DNA of 64,000 bases from Engraulis encrasicolus (GCF_034702125.1 NC_085858.1:56803833-56867832); one strand, 5' to 3'; counted from the stretch's first letter, positions 13,901 to 24,154 are shown. The notes: generated by a model not told the origin, from the letters alone. Numbers and translations: made by a program.

Positions 13901-15599
13901 AGTGAAAAACATTTTTATAATTCTTTTGTCTGTCTGCCTCACCCATCATGTGGTTCAAAAACAAAAACATGGTTAAACCCTTGCCTGATTATCATCGACT
14001 TTCTAATCTCATACCGAGATGTTGGTCTGACCAAAAAGATGACAAACTTGCTACTGGTCGAGGCCAGATTAAACCAAACATTTTCTTAGTCCCAATAGAA
14101 CGTCTCTGCTTAACCCACATCACTACCTTGAACATGCCTCTACCCAGGGCCGTTGGAGCTGCTCAAAGTTTATTGCTTCCTGACAAAGTGGGTGGAGTTC
14201 CAGATTTCTCTGGAGCTCAGAAACACACACACACACCACGATCACTATCGCACGCCCCAAAACATCATAGGCCTATTTCAATGTGTCTGACAATCTTTTT
14301 TGTCACTTATCATTTTTTTTTCATCTCAGCAAAGCCTAATGACTGACCGCCTCTAATTTCTTTCAAATAACTTGAAGTTGACACGCAAGGTAGCCTAGTC
14401 TAAATTCTTTTTTGAAAAGCTGTACATTTTTGCTGCTGCTACATTTTCGCTGCTCGCTTTACCTTTACTATTTACCACGAGATCTTTTAAACTGCGTTGA
14501 CTCCCCCAACTCCAGCATGCTCTCTTGCTTTCTAACAAATGCACAAGGACACGAAACAGGCACAGACAGACGCAAGTTGTGACCACAAGTTGTATACAGT
14601 AGTTCTATTCACATCACTGTCACAACTCTCGTATGATGCCATGTTGCCCTTTGATGACCTTATGAACCAACTACAGTACCATAGGTGCTACAGAACCATA
14701 GATGCTACAGAACCATAGATGCTACAATACCATAGATGCTACAGAGCCATCAGAGAGAGTAGATAAGAGAGAGGTTCCGCTGGCCCATTGTTTCCGGGTT
14801 CTACTGTCGCAAGGGGGAGGCGGGGGGATCCCCCTTTAGGCAGACCTAAGGACTGTTCTATTCATTCGAGGTGCATTATGACAGGCCCCTTTAGGTAGAC
14901 CAGAACCTGGTCATGTTAGGTGCCCATAGAAACCTATTATGTTGGCATATCTCTATATAGGCCTACTTAAAGAATCTCTGGTACCATAGATGCTACAGAA
15001 CCATAGATGCTACAGAGCCATAGATGCTACAGAACCATAGCTACAGAACCATAGGTGCATCATTGCGGTGTGTAAAAAGATTTGTATACTCACAAATATT
15101 TTACTGTGTGTGTTGCCGAAGAATTTGAAATTTCGAAGCAAATTGATGAGCGAGGAGCTCCCGTCATCAACGCGGCTGTTTACAATGTCACCAGCTCCAT
15201 AGGGGTAGAACACGCCTGTTAACAAGAAAGTTTACAGTTGACAATGAATACAAGCACGCCAGCTTATTTTCACATACGCACAAATATACAGTATACAATA
15301 TAAAACTTATAATACCATGTGTGTTACCGTATTATACCGTATATAATATGTACAAGGTATGTATGGTATTTGTGCTGCTTCTAATAGTTAATCAGTAGTG
15401 CCATGTAGAGTAGTGCAAAGCAGAGTAGAGTAGGGAGGTAATTTTATTAATCCAGAAGGACATTAAGGTGTCTGTCGTCTTACATACAGTAAATGCACAG
15501 ATACAAAACATACACAAAGACCTAATACACATTATTGCACACTAAGAATATAGTACTCACTTGAGTACAGCAATCAACCTTATAGCAGTAAAAACACAC

Positions 15600-15669
<70 letters not shown>

Positions 15670-15918
15670 ACACACAATGTTTAAGTCCTGTACAGTAAGT
15701 CTGTATTTGTGCTACTTGAAATAGTTCATCAGTAAGACATACCTTGAGCCTCTGCCAGGTCACCTGTTGGAAATTATATGTGTATTAGTGTCTTAATTAT
15801 CAATGGAATGTAGTCAGACTGCACCACTTAAACATAACAGTAAGTCATTAGATGCCAAGCTGTCGTTACCCATTAGGATGATGGCAGCCATCACACACAG
15901 GGTGGTATGAGGCGTCAT
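700..15918 (-). CDS. Alpha-tectorin-like secreted glycoprotein (NIDO, VWD x4, ZP), 3' partial
   Basis: A secreted matrix glycoprotein of the alpha-tectorin type. Twenty-one exons, 5' to 3': 15918-15870 (signal peptide, MTPHTTLCVMAAIILMG), 15763-15743, 15215-15094, 12871-12593, 12245-12150, 12013-11860, 8230-7974, 7707-7561, 7465-6886, 6799-6216, 6124-5563, 5324-4726, 4574-4010, 3873-3677, 3582-3373, 3269-3081, 2973-2684, 2509-2241, 2106-1999, 1562-1378, 860-700. All junctions are GT-AG and phases agree, giving about 1,874 codons. Domains: NIDO about residues 25-240; cysteine-rich segment 243-295; VWD1 from about 297 (SGDPHYYTFD); TIL, VWD2, TIL, VWD3, TIL, VWD4, each with C8; EGF-like about 1724-1760; start of a ZP domain. 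CGLCGN-type motifs occur in all VWD domains, but VWD2 has GGLCGN, losing the first cysteine. This order matches TECTA. The rest of ZP lies beyond position 1. Fish carry many such paralogues, so orthology to TECTA itself is not claimed. Confidence 0.88.
1010..1110 (-). mobile_element. tRNA-derived SINE fragment
   Basis: On the minus strand this reads as a degenerate tRNA-like head with a B-box-like GGTTCAACTCC and an A-box-like segment GTGGTTAGGGTGTC. The sequence resembles other SINE copies in the window (25960-26185, 28340-28500). It is too degenerate to be a tRNA gene. Confidence 0.45.
1590..1929. mobile_element. hAT-type MITE
   Basis: A 340-bp element flanked by an 8-bp duplication CTGTGTGT at 1582-1589 and 1930-1937. 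Its ends are TAGGGAATCAAAC and the complement of TAGGGATGCAAAT, and the interior is rich in ATTAATCG. It lies in the intron between the EGF-like exon and the first ZP exon of the minus-strand tectorin-like gene. It has no coding capacity. Confidence 0.75.
5415..5545 (+). repeat. Retroelement 3'-end-like fragment with hammerhead-like core
   Basis: Intronic segment containing TGACGAAGACC, a short loop, and GGTCGAAACG followed by AATAAA-like sequence. The pairing GACC/GGTC followed by GAAAC resembles the stem II and core of small hammerhead ribozymes reported in Penelope-like retroelements. The C expected before TGA is G here, so activity is doubtful. The assignment is an inference from motif shape only. 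Confidence 0.3.
8795..8885. repeat. Short tandem repeat, 25-30 bp unit
   Basis: About four imperfect copies of GTAGGCCTACTGTGGTGTTG with a variable GGGCGA spacer, in the long intron between the exon ending at 7974-8230 and the upstream NIDO exons. No gene is visible from 8231 to about 8990. Confidence 0.7.
8990..11385 (+). mobile_element. L2-clade LINE, 5'-truncated, antisense in a tectorin-like intron
   Basis: One frame from 9008 to 10648 encodes reverse transcriptase with PVPKK and NDYRPVALTS, the block AFNTIQPLLLRDKL and the catalytic KFSDDTAIVG (about 9915-9945). It is broken by two in-frame stops, at 9767-9769 (TGA) and 10205-10207 (TAA), both explicable as C-to-T changes at CGA and CAA. 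The 3' UTR carries two GT arrays (10684-10772, 10890-10991), and the end shows CCCTGGGGATCAATAAAGT followed by ACTCT repeats at 11337-11380, typical of fish L2 elements. The endonuclease half is absent. Confidence 0.88.
9008..10648 (+). pseudogene. L2 reverse transcriptase remnant with two nonsense codons
   Basis: The RT core and the following region are all in one frame: residues 9008-9769, 9770-10207 and 10208-10648, separated only by stop codons and without frameshifts. The conserved FSDD box is retained. The apurinic endonuclease domain is missing, so the copy is 5'-truncated and cannot move by itself. It is oriented opposite to the host gene. Confidence 0.85.
12031..12148. repeat. Tandem duplication of exon-5 3' edge of the tectorin-like gene
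   Basis: About 59 bp containing AACATACCTGTACATT and CACATTAGAACTCAAAATAA occurs twice in succession, adjoining the donor of the exon at 12150-12245. The second copy therefore carries a decoy splice donor (GTATG on the minus strand). Confidence 0.75.
12300..12440 (-). mobile_element. tRNA-derived SINE
   Basis: On the minus strand the end reads CCCGGGTTTGATTCC, a B-box, followed downstream by a typical SINE body (GTCCTTTGCCGATC, then TTTCCTGTCACTCTC). The body matches the plus-strand copy near 24850. It lies in the intron between the exons at 12150-12245 and 12593-12871. Confidence 0.6.
12960..15090. other. Intron with repeats only
   Basis: The intron between the NIDO exons at 12593-12871 and 15094-15215 of the minus-strand tectorin-like gene. 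It contains a repeat bounded by CGGCCCGCCAGAGGG and GGTCCGGCCCCC (about 12968-13200) and a T- and C-rich LINE 3'-UTR-like stretch (about 13500-13990). It also holds two clusters of a 16-bp repeat CCATAGATGCTACAGA (14680-14755 and 14980-15060). No coding exon was recognised. Confidence 0.6.
15390..15545 (-). mobile_element. LINE 3'-end fragment
   Basis: AGAGTAGAGTAGG followed by TTTTATTAATCC is the complement of the L2-type tail (GGATCAATAAAGT then ACTCT repeats) seen at 11340-11380. Only the terminal part is present. It lies in intron 2 of the tectorin-like gene. Confidence 0.5.
15594..15676. repeat. (CA)n microsatellite
   Basis: About 80 bp of nearly pure CA dinucleotide in the second intron of the minus-strand tectorin-like gene. 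Confidence 0.95.
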
Positions 15919-15939
15919 GCTGCAGACGACCGCACCTTT

Positions 15940-16310
15940 TCCTCTGAAATCTGGGCAGGATCACACCTGTGACACGCAAAGTAGTTCAATACAATGCCTT
16001 TAGCACACACATTGTAATACAAACATACCATCAGTCATGACAGTCTTAAGAGGCCGCCATACCAGTGCTTCCACATATTTATTTTATTTATTTATTTATT
16101 TATTTACAGGGAGTGCCTCTTGAGATGTGTCATCTCATTTTCAATAGGGTCCCCTTAATAGTCAGGGTCAGTTTTCAAAAAAGTTGTCACCTGAAGGCAA
16201 ATCTTGTTAATTTTCGTCTCTGAAATCTGGGCAGGATCACACCTGTGACATGCAAAATGCCTTTAGCACACACATTGTAATACAAACATACCATCAGTCA
16301 TGACAGTCGC
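15940..16310. repeat. Duplicated 5' flank of the minus-strand tectorin-like gene
   Basis: A segment starting TGAAATCTGGGCAGGATCAC occurs at 15943-16046 and again at 16217-16308, with shared downstream text CCATACCAGTGCTTCCACATAT at 16057 and 16438. It contains CACAG/GTGTGATCC on the minus strand, a possible acceptor for the exon carrying the start codon. The gene may therefore have a duplicated leader acceptor. An ATTT microsatellite lies between the copies (16077-16106). Confidence 0.7.
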
Positions 16311-16990
16311 AGTCTCTTACTGCAGCAGGGGTCGCCGGCGACCCTATTCACTTGCTGAAAATGCTTAACTACATCATAACAACATCGCTATGACATTACT
16401 GAGAGCCATAGTGCTGCGCTAAGGGGGTGAGGCAGCCATACCAGTGCTTCCACATATATGATTGGTATCTGGTAGAGCTGCATCTGGGGCTTGTGAGAAT
16501 CCTCCTTATAATACAGTTTTGAGACTTATCTAGGCGAAAACGAGAGAGCCTGTAAAGTACTTAGTCCTGAGTCACAAAATATTTTACTACTCCTATAGGC
16601 TTCTTCAGCAATATCCTCAAGCAGTCGTTATATGCTGTTTACACAAGGTCTCTTTTGTAGCTATCCAAGATATTTTGTACTGCTTGATAGTGATACACAT
16701 ATTGATTGCCCCGCCAGGTAAAACGGAAATAGGACTTTATAATCCTCCTTGGCTCTACATACCAACACAACACCCTTTTTGCATTGTACTCAGACTGAAT
16801 AGAGAACCTTTTCCACACACATTCTAATGTGTTAGTTAGACTGGCCTCATGAATGGATAGCCTATTTCAGAATTTTATTTAGATACGTCTGATTACAGGT
16901 TAAGCGGGTTTTTTGTTACATTCATATACAGTAATCACAGGTGAGTACAGTACTTTTAAGTTCACATCACAGATTAAAACAGTTTGTTGC
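16311..16990. other. Upstream flank, no gene seen
   Basis: Single-copy-looking sequence upstream of the minus-strand tectorin-like gene. No convincing exon, TATA box or repeat was recognised, although this is where its promoter could lie. Confidence 0.5.
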
Positions 16991-16998
16991 ATTCACAT

Positions 16999-17263
16999 TA
17001 GGGGAAAAAATCATAATTACGATTATTTTGGACAAAATTGTAATCACGATTATTAATCACGATTATTATGTAAAGGCAATAGCATGAAACTTAGGTGGAC
17101 AAATTTCTGGCCAGAAACACCAGTCTGTCAGTATGTTCTGGCTTCAAGGACGCTCTCAAAGGTTGGTCACTATTGCCACGATTAAATCACGATTGAAATC
17201 ACGACTTCGATTTCACGATTATATCACGATTTTCTATTAATTTCAATTAATTGCGCGGCCCTA
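16999..17263. mobile_element. hAT-type MITE
   Basis: A 265-bp element with end TAGGGGAAAAAATC and complementary end TAGGGCCGCGCAATT. The flanks are ATTCACAT (16991-16998) and GTTCACAT (17264-17271), an 8-bp duplication with one mismatch. The interior repeats TCACGATTA. It ends 24 bp before the TTAA of the large transposon. Confidence 0.65.
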
Positions 17264-17588
17264 GTTCACATGATCACATTCACATTGTTAAAGAGGCCAT
17301 GCCACATTTTTTAAACCTTCTTACATGATTATGTGTTATAAAAGTTCATAATATGTTTTCCTGGTCCTGTGAATGTGAAAAAATATTTTTACTTCGTTTG
17401 ATTGTTACAGTTTATGAAAATTAAAAAAATGGTAAGCCTGGCCAATTCAAAAAACAGGGCAGGCTTACGTCACCCTGACTACCACGGCCGCTTAACCACG
17501 CCCACTCACAGAGGAGTCAGATCATAGATGTGTATCTATGAGTCAGATTCTATAATTCCATAATTAATCGTTATTTTTTCGAGCAACT

Positions 17589-20500
17589 ATGGCTGAACGT
17601 CTACGAACTTGCGAACTTTGTTCAAACAAAATTGGACAATTGCATATGTTACCAAAAGACCCACAAGTGAAAACGGAATGGCTTAAATTTATTTTTGGAG
17701 CTGTGCCAGAGAAGCATAGTTCAAAGTTAAGTGTGTGTACACTGCACTTCGACGAGAATGACTATACCAACTTTGGCCAGTTCCATAGTGGATTTGCGGC
17801 GAAGTTACATTTGAAACCAGACGCAGTGCCATCATCCCGACTGTCTGGTTGTAGGCCTACTGTACCCGTAAGTAACCTAAACCAATTATTTGATGAATGT
17901 GTCGTGTGTGCGTGTGTAGCCTACTGTGTATCTATCCTGGGTAATCTGGCTGGCAGACGTAGCTAGAGCTCTACCGTTAAAGCTGGCGTATTTCAAAAGT
18001 CCCGAAAGATTCTGACAGTCTCCATGTTTAATAGGCAACTAGTCTGTTTCCCATGCCACCGTATGCAAACGTGGCTACATTGCCTCCACCACAGTCCAAA
18101 GTAGCCAGGCTGCAATCGCTACATTTGTGCCCTTTGTCGCTACAATGTCTTCACACTCGTAAGCTAGTGATACAAAGTAGCAACATAGCGTAACAACAGG
18201 CGACCAACAACAACCAACTGTCATTTGCTATCTTTAACATTTTAACTATAAACGTAACTTAGTTTGCGTGCCTAACACTGCACATCTTGGGCTACTGTCA
18301 CGTAACGCCAGTCTGCCATGTTTAACTTTTTATTAGGCTAGGCGGCGTTTTGGCACTGACAAACTCGCTGACTAATTCATTATGGTTTTAAGTCCTCAAC
18401 ACGCAGTTGAAAAGTCAAAGCAACTATTCTGTGTTCATTTCCCTTTTTGTTTGTCACTCAGACCTGCTTAGGAACACCCACGTTCAAGGATGCGGCTTGT
18501 CAGACAGACCCACCCAGTCTGTCCACCAAGGGTACTCAGTTGTCAGCAAAGACTTTACGAGGTTATCGTGTGAAAAGCAGAGGTTTGTGATTTCGTAAAT
18601 TTTGCAACAGTGTCTTCTATTCTGTTTTAGTTGCATCTGATAGACATCTATAGTTGTGTGGGCCACTGTGTTATTTTGTCGTTATTCCTGTGTTTTCACA
18701 TAATGGTAATTGTGGTAAAAATTCATTGCAAATAGAAATTCAAACACCATGCGCAGCTGCCACTGAAACGACTTGGGAAGCCCTGACCTCCACACCCATC
18801 AAGTCACGGCCAGCCAAAAGACCACGCTTGGCTGTGGAGGAGGATGACGATGAACTGCTAGATGAAGGGGAAGACTCCTCATTAGTCGCTGAACCACATG
18901 ACTCCACATATGTGCCCGACCAAGACACAATGTCAGACTTGGAGTCATCGCATATTTCGTAAGTGAATTTGAAATCCTTTACCATACAAAACAAAATGCC
19001 ACCTAGACAACACACCCCTACTTCCTTCATGGCAAAGAATAAGCTTTTGTGTTGTGAACACTCTAAATCCCCACTTGTCTAATTTTCTTACTTAGTGACA
19101 CCAGCCACAGTCACACAGATGTTAAGTACATTGTGAGCGAGAAGTGCCTTTTGGAGATCTTCGAAAAGTGCCCCCTTTGCAAAACAAAAAGCGATGTCAC
19201 ACCGCACAGACGAGGCACCTTCTTGACTGTACAGCAAAAATGTGGCCGGTGTGGGTACTACCGGGAATGGAGCAGTCAGCCAGTGACAGGGACCTGTCCA
19301 ACAACAAATTTACAACTCTCTGCAGCCATTTACTTCACCGGCACATCATTTTTCCAGCTGAACAAGGTATGGGATCACACTTAGCACCATCACATTTCTA
19401 TGCATTGTGTATAGCACAAATGTCCTACTGTTGTTCATAACTGTAATATTGTCATCCAAAGAGCAGAATTGTCATAGAACTGTGGTAATGAATGACTATT
19501 TCACTTGTAGGTATTCAAAGCGTTGAACCTCAGGTCCATTGGGTATACAACTTTCAGAAGACATGCACGGACATACCTGGAGCCAGCTATTATTCACAAG
19601 TGGCATCAATTTCAGGAGGAACAGTGGAAGGATCTCAGCCAACACAAAGTCAAACTTGGTGGCGATATGAGGGCAGACAGTCCAGGTAAGCCTACTTATT
19701 GATTCACAATGTAGGCCTACATAGCTTTAATGGTCCCTCAAAAGTACTACACTCGTACTACCACAGTACTACACTGCCAGCAAAATTATAACAGAGGTTA
19801 TGTCTGAACGCTCAAAATCAGTGTGCCCATGACATTAATTGTGTTTGCAGGTCACAGTGCGAAGTATGGCAGCTACTCGCTGATGAACCTGGAGAACAAC
19901 AACATTATTGATGTGCAGCTTGTTCAGGTGAGTAGATGGTAGTATTTAGCACAGCTATGTTCCAACCAGCAAGTGTGTTTTGCATATCCAGTCTACTCAA
20001 ACAGACTGAAAAGTAGAAACATTATTTTGTAGTATAGACATTCTTGGATTCATACACTCATCATGCTTTGATTTTTATTCCACAAGAGCAATGAGGTTGG
20101 AGGTAGCTGCAATATGGAGAAGGAGGGTCTGAGAAGAAGCCTGGAGTTGCTTGACTCAAAGGGTGTGGCAGTGGACTACATTGTAACTGACCGGCACCCT
20201 CAAATACAGAAATACCTGCGTGATCGTGATGTCCAGCATTTCTATGACGTCTGGCACTTTGAAAAAGGTAATGTTTGTCTTTTAACTTGATTTGAGCAAT
20301 AACTGTAACACTGAAAGGATGGGATGCCCAACAAAATAACTATTCAAGATATTTACACAAACCATTTTGCAAGGACATCCAGGTGTACACCAAAAATAAA
20401 TCTCTCAAAACTTTTCTTTGTCATTTTCTTTTTCACCAGGTCTATCTAAGAAACTTGACAAGCTGTCCAAAGACAAAGAATGCGAACTTCTAAAAAAGTG

Positions 20501-21519
20501 GCGGCGGAGCATCGGGAACCATGCTTACTGGGCAGCAACATCCTCTTCCACAGGCCCTGAAAAACTGGCCAAATGGACCTCCATTTTAAACCACATACAA
20601 AATAGGCACACCCATGATGACCCCACCTTTCCCAAATGTCTGCACCCTGCGCTGCCTCAAAAAAGATCAAAAAAATGGTTTAAGCCAGGTATGTAGTCCT
20701 AGAGCTCCTCACTGCACCCCACCACATTTTTACTGTCAATTTGGTTTGTTTTCCGTTTATGTCGTACAAGTAACAAAAAATCTGTTGGTAGGCTCCAAAG
20801 CTCTCTGCAAGGTGGAGAAGCTACTTCTTAGCAAAAGGGTCCTGACAGATGTGCAGAAGCTCAGCTCCGACTACCAAACGTCTACATTGGAGGCATTCCA
20901 TAGTGTGCTATTAAGATTCACACCGAAGAATGTGGTCTTCCCATTTATTGGGATGTTGTGCAGGTATGTTCACTTCTAATGAATAAATACATCTATGTGT
21001 AGTACATAACCTACCCAACCTAAGCTGTTATCTTTCTGACCTTGAGTACAGTACAGTTACTAACAAACACTCTTCCCCTCCCTATAGACTGTACCTGGCA
21101 GCACTGCACTTTAATGAGAATGCTCGTCGCTGCCAAGCTAAAACATCATCTGGCCGCCTGAAATTTAAAATGAGTTTCCCCAAGGCAAAAAAAGGAGCAG
21201 CATCTGTGAAGCCAGTAAAAACGGCACCTACATACAGTAAGAACTACATTTTGGGATTTAAAAAAAAATGTACCTATTAAATACTGTTAAATATAGCAAT
21301 TGGTCAATGCTCACTTCATTTTCATATACATTTTATTTTTAAGATTACATCTTCGAATTGATGGAGTTGCTTTTCAAGGAGGTCGTCCTCAACCCCCAGC
21401 CATTCCAAGATGAAATGCGAGCAATCAATGTCCCCAGCTTCCTCTCAGCGCAGTATGTACACCCCACCATGGACGACGCTGTGGCAGCATACAAGTCGCG
21501 TTTCAGAGTGGAGGCCTGA
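17589..21519 (+). CDS. THAP domain DDE transposase (Kolobok-like), 11 exons, intact
   Basis: Predicted cut-and-paste transposase of 690 aa. Exons: 17589-17867, 18462-18582, 18736-18958, 19096-19366, 19511-19685, 19851-19927, 20087-20267, 20440-20688, 20792-20963, 21088-21236, 21344-21519. All are GT-AG with matching phases, totalling 2,073 nt. Residues 1-90 form a THAP-type zinc finger (C8, C11, C50, H53, W31, AVPS at 79-82). An acidic, basic-flanked linker follows (about 150-205), then a zinc-ribbon-like CPLC...CGRC (233-260). The likely catalytic core has GGDMRADSPGHSAKYG (D350 or D354), VTDRHPQ (D417) and STLEAFHSV (E559). The ATG follows an upstream AT-rich leader inside the element. No in-frame stop was found. 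It could be domesticated, but the intact TTAA and terminal repeats favour a mobile element. Catalytic residue assignment is by pattern only. Confidence 0.85.
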
Positions 21520-21715
21520 ACCCAACATATTGCCCCGTCCCATCAGGGAACTCTCGCCGGACACGCTGGACGACACAGGAGGGGATCACTACTCGAACTG
21601 TCCGGCCCAGATACCCCCAGCACCAGCTAACAAAAAACCGATACGCCAGGAATCTACAACGGCTGTAAAAGACAAGAAGAGGAAGAAGAGGGAAAAGGAT
21701 GCTGTTAATGTATAG
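21410..21715 (+). other. Overlapping +2-frame extension at transposase 3' end
   Basis: In the frame overlapping the last transposase exon, an open stretch continues past the transposase stop (21517-21519). It encodes a proline-rich then strongly basic tail (PRPIRELSPDTLDD to KDKKRKKREKD). The composition looks protein-like. It may be the ancestral C-terminus lost by a frameshift, or reached by an unrecognised splice. It may also be chance. Confidence 0.3.
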
Positions 21716-21902
21716 GAATTTCTTACTGTATATATATATATATTAGTACACTGTTAGCATTACTGTGTGTGTGTGTGTGTGTCTGTGTGTGCGCGCGTGG
21801 GTGGTTGCCTTTTAAGTCATAATACAGCAAAATACAACAAATTCTGTCTGATTGATCCTTATTTCTTTATAAAGTATTATTGGTAGATGTAAGTGAATGT
21901 GC

Positions 21903-22967
21903 TTAATATTCTTGTACATACTTCCCATAACCTCTAATTGGTATGTCCCCGAAATCCCGTTGGTACAAGTTGAGGGCATTTTGTAAAGCATAAATGCTCA
22001 AACACACTGGATGAAGGCCAGGGTGGTCTGTCATGCAGTGGACTGGTGACTCCAGCTGTTGCATTCTATTTAGTACCTGTGATGGGTATATTGCATTCAG
22101 ACATGCAGCCGTGTTCTAATGGTAATGCAGAAAAGTCAGCTACATGTAATATAATTTTGGTCAAAAGTAGTATTTGAAGTGTGAGGGCAATGTTATACAA
22201 TGCATCTTACCACGGTCACCTCTCTGCAACAAATGTTTTCTGCCTCCGTCTCCATAGTGCAGCAATGCCCACATGTACACCTGAGGTAAAAGGTAGGCAA
22301 TGACGTGGAAATTGTAAGTGTTATTGTAATTACCAGAAGCCGCTGGGGCTAAAAGTGTTGTGTCTACACATTGCCACGCCGCTAGGTGGCACCGGTACAT
22401 CTTATGATTTATCAATGTATTATAGAGGAAGTTCTTGGTGCAGCAGCAATGCTAAGATGTAAAACCTACGATACAGACATGACGTGACCCTGGTTATAAA
22501 GTTTATAAAATGTACTACGGCTTCCTGCTTTATTTCTATCTTACAACATAACACAAAGTAAAATTTCAAAGGAGTAAACGATTGAAAGACATTCACCACT
22601 ACTGTGGTGGTAAAGCGTGAGCTATCTAGTCTAGAGCTCTACTAGGGGGTCTTGCAGCTGCTGCCAGGTTAGCCTGGTGACAAGATGCGCCGCTGGTAAT
22701 AACCATAGTTATCCGTACCTTAATGAAAATGTTATGTCTTCATAAAGTGTCACGCTAAAGGATCATAAAGTTTCATTGTCGGAAATACATATATTGACTA
22801 TATGCCTGGTGTTGGCGTGTAGTGAAACTACGACGAGAAAGGGATAAATTAACTTACCATTCTGATACATCCATTTTTCTCCGACCCCCGGCTTCCTCTT
22901 CAGAGATCTCCTCCTCCGACTCGGTCTCGGTCTCCGGTTCAAATGCATAAGGTTGGATTCCTGCCAT
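21903..22967 (-). CDS. P2X7 ballast-like cysteine-rich protein encoded in the transposon
   Basis: Three exons on the strand opposite to the transposase: 22967-22858, 22280-22211, 22115-21903, total 393 nt, 130 aa. GT-AG junctions and phases agree. The N-terminus is MAGIQPYAFEPE followed by a Glu/Ser-rich acidic stretch. Then comes SEWCTCGHC with CC at 54-55, and HCMTDHPGLHPVCLS (87-99). The pattern W-C-x-C-x2-C ... CC ... C-[IM]-T-x-H-P-G-x3-V-C-L is that of the cytoplasmic C-terminal 'ballast' region of P2X7 receptors, which binds zinc through cysteines. Fish databases hold many channel-less 'P2X purinoceptor 7-like' proteins of this kind. No transmembrane segment is present. The C-terminal part of the ballast fold (AYR..W....PSC) is missing after YVQEY, so the gene may be truncated or have an unseen exon. 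Role unknown. Confidence 0.7.
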
Positions 22968-23305
22968 TCTTTTTTATTACAAAATAGCGTCGCCTGTTTT
23001 ATTGTTTCAGTTGGCGTAACAACTAGCGTTAACTTCCTAGCTCTGCGAAGCTGCGCGAGTCGTGAATGAGTGTGTTCTCTAGCAACAGCTGAGCCAATCA
23101 GCGCACAGCTCCAAAACATAATGTGAATGAGGAAAATTCAGTCGCCTCTCCGATGATGGCTTTTTTAGGCACAATCAAGGGCTTTGAAACATACCACAAA
23201 ATAACTTTCTAGCTACAATAATTTGCATTCCGGGTCAGATGACATAAAGGATTGTGAAAAAATGGCCGAAATGGGTTTATAATTAGATTGGCATGGCCAC
23301 TTTAA

Positions 23306-24150
23306 GCAAAGGTAACTTAACTAAACTACCTCAACTGAGACAAAGTCATTTTGCAATGGATCGTACTGATCACTCTCTTTAAGATCTTTAAAATCTTTTA
23401 AAGTATCGTGTCGTTCAGTAATAAATAATCAACATGCCATAATATGCAGTGAGGAATGTGCATTACCTGTTGCTAGTGCATCACCTATATGAGCGTCGGG
23501 TCTCCTCCTCCCTGTCAGGTGTGGTGACTGTGTGAGGAGCCTAGCTGTTGGAGTTCACCTGTTAAGCAGAAACAAACATGACACTGAGGTGGAGCATCTT
23601 TCTGTAACAGCATATCTCTGCTGGCAAGATATAGTACCGTACCGTGTTTGTCTTGTCAGCGAGCAATGAATGGCATTTGACACCCCACATACTTCGTTTT
23701 CCCACGATGATCTCTCTAAGGCAAATAATCATGGGCTTTGATCGCCACTTTCTGGCAGAAACCTCATGACTCATATATACTTCTCCCCATCATTTATTTA
23801 TTTAAATACAAATCAATAGTATTAGTTCGTCTCCAAGAGTATATGTTTTAAATCATTTGATCCCAACTTTAATGCAATGTTTAGTAGCCTCTTTGTGCAT
23901 GGTGGGCCCGTTCACTCATTGCTGAAAAGACTTGACTACAGCATTGCAACATTGACATGATATGAAATTACCCTGCTTTGAAGTACATTGGGCAATACAA
24001 CTTTGGTGACACTAAGGTTGTAACATAGGCTCTGCATGCAGGGATTTGTTTGAAAAACAGTGATAAGTGAATGTATAATACTTCAAAAACAATGGAAAGT
24101 GGAGTTAGGATGTATCTACAGTACCAGGCAGTGATGCCAGTCTGTGTCAA
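23306..24150. other. No gene seen
   Basis: AT-rich sequence on the pnmt side of the Kolobok-like element. Neither strand gave a convincing exon or a recognisable repeat. A leader exon of the minus-strand tectorin-like gene could lie here but is not visible. Confidence 0.5.
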
Positions 24151-24154
24151 GTAA

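Larger units (their letters stand above)
17292..23301. mobile_element. Kolobok-like autonomous DNA transposon with two genes
   Basis: The element is bounded by TTAA on both sides (17288-17291 and 23302-23305). Its ends match: AGAGGCCATGCCA at the left and, on the complement, AGTGGCCATGCCA at the right. The implied empty site is CATTG-TTAA-GCAAAGG. Inside lie an intact THAP-DDE transposase gene (plus strand) and a convergent P2X7-ballast-like gene (minus strand). TTAA duplication plus a THAP-bearing transposase is known for the Kolobok superfamily; piggyBac also uses TTAA but lacks THAP. The open reading frames and near-matching ends suggest a young insertion. It lies between the upstream flank of the tectorin-like gene and pnmt. 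Confidence 0.85.

Noticed and set aside
13500..14350. Plus-strand frames of 110-132 codons
   Set aside because: LINE 3'-UTR-like sequence; no conserved motif, and the frames overlap in several phases.
18407..18598. Separate 63-codon gene between transposase exons
   Set aside because: Overlaps transposase exon 2 in another frame; the exon 2 reading joins exons 1 and 3 in phase.
22763..23119. Minus-strand 118-codon frame at the right end of the transposon
   Set aside because: A different frame over exon 1 of the ballast-like gene; the GT-AG model with conserved cysteines is better supported.
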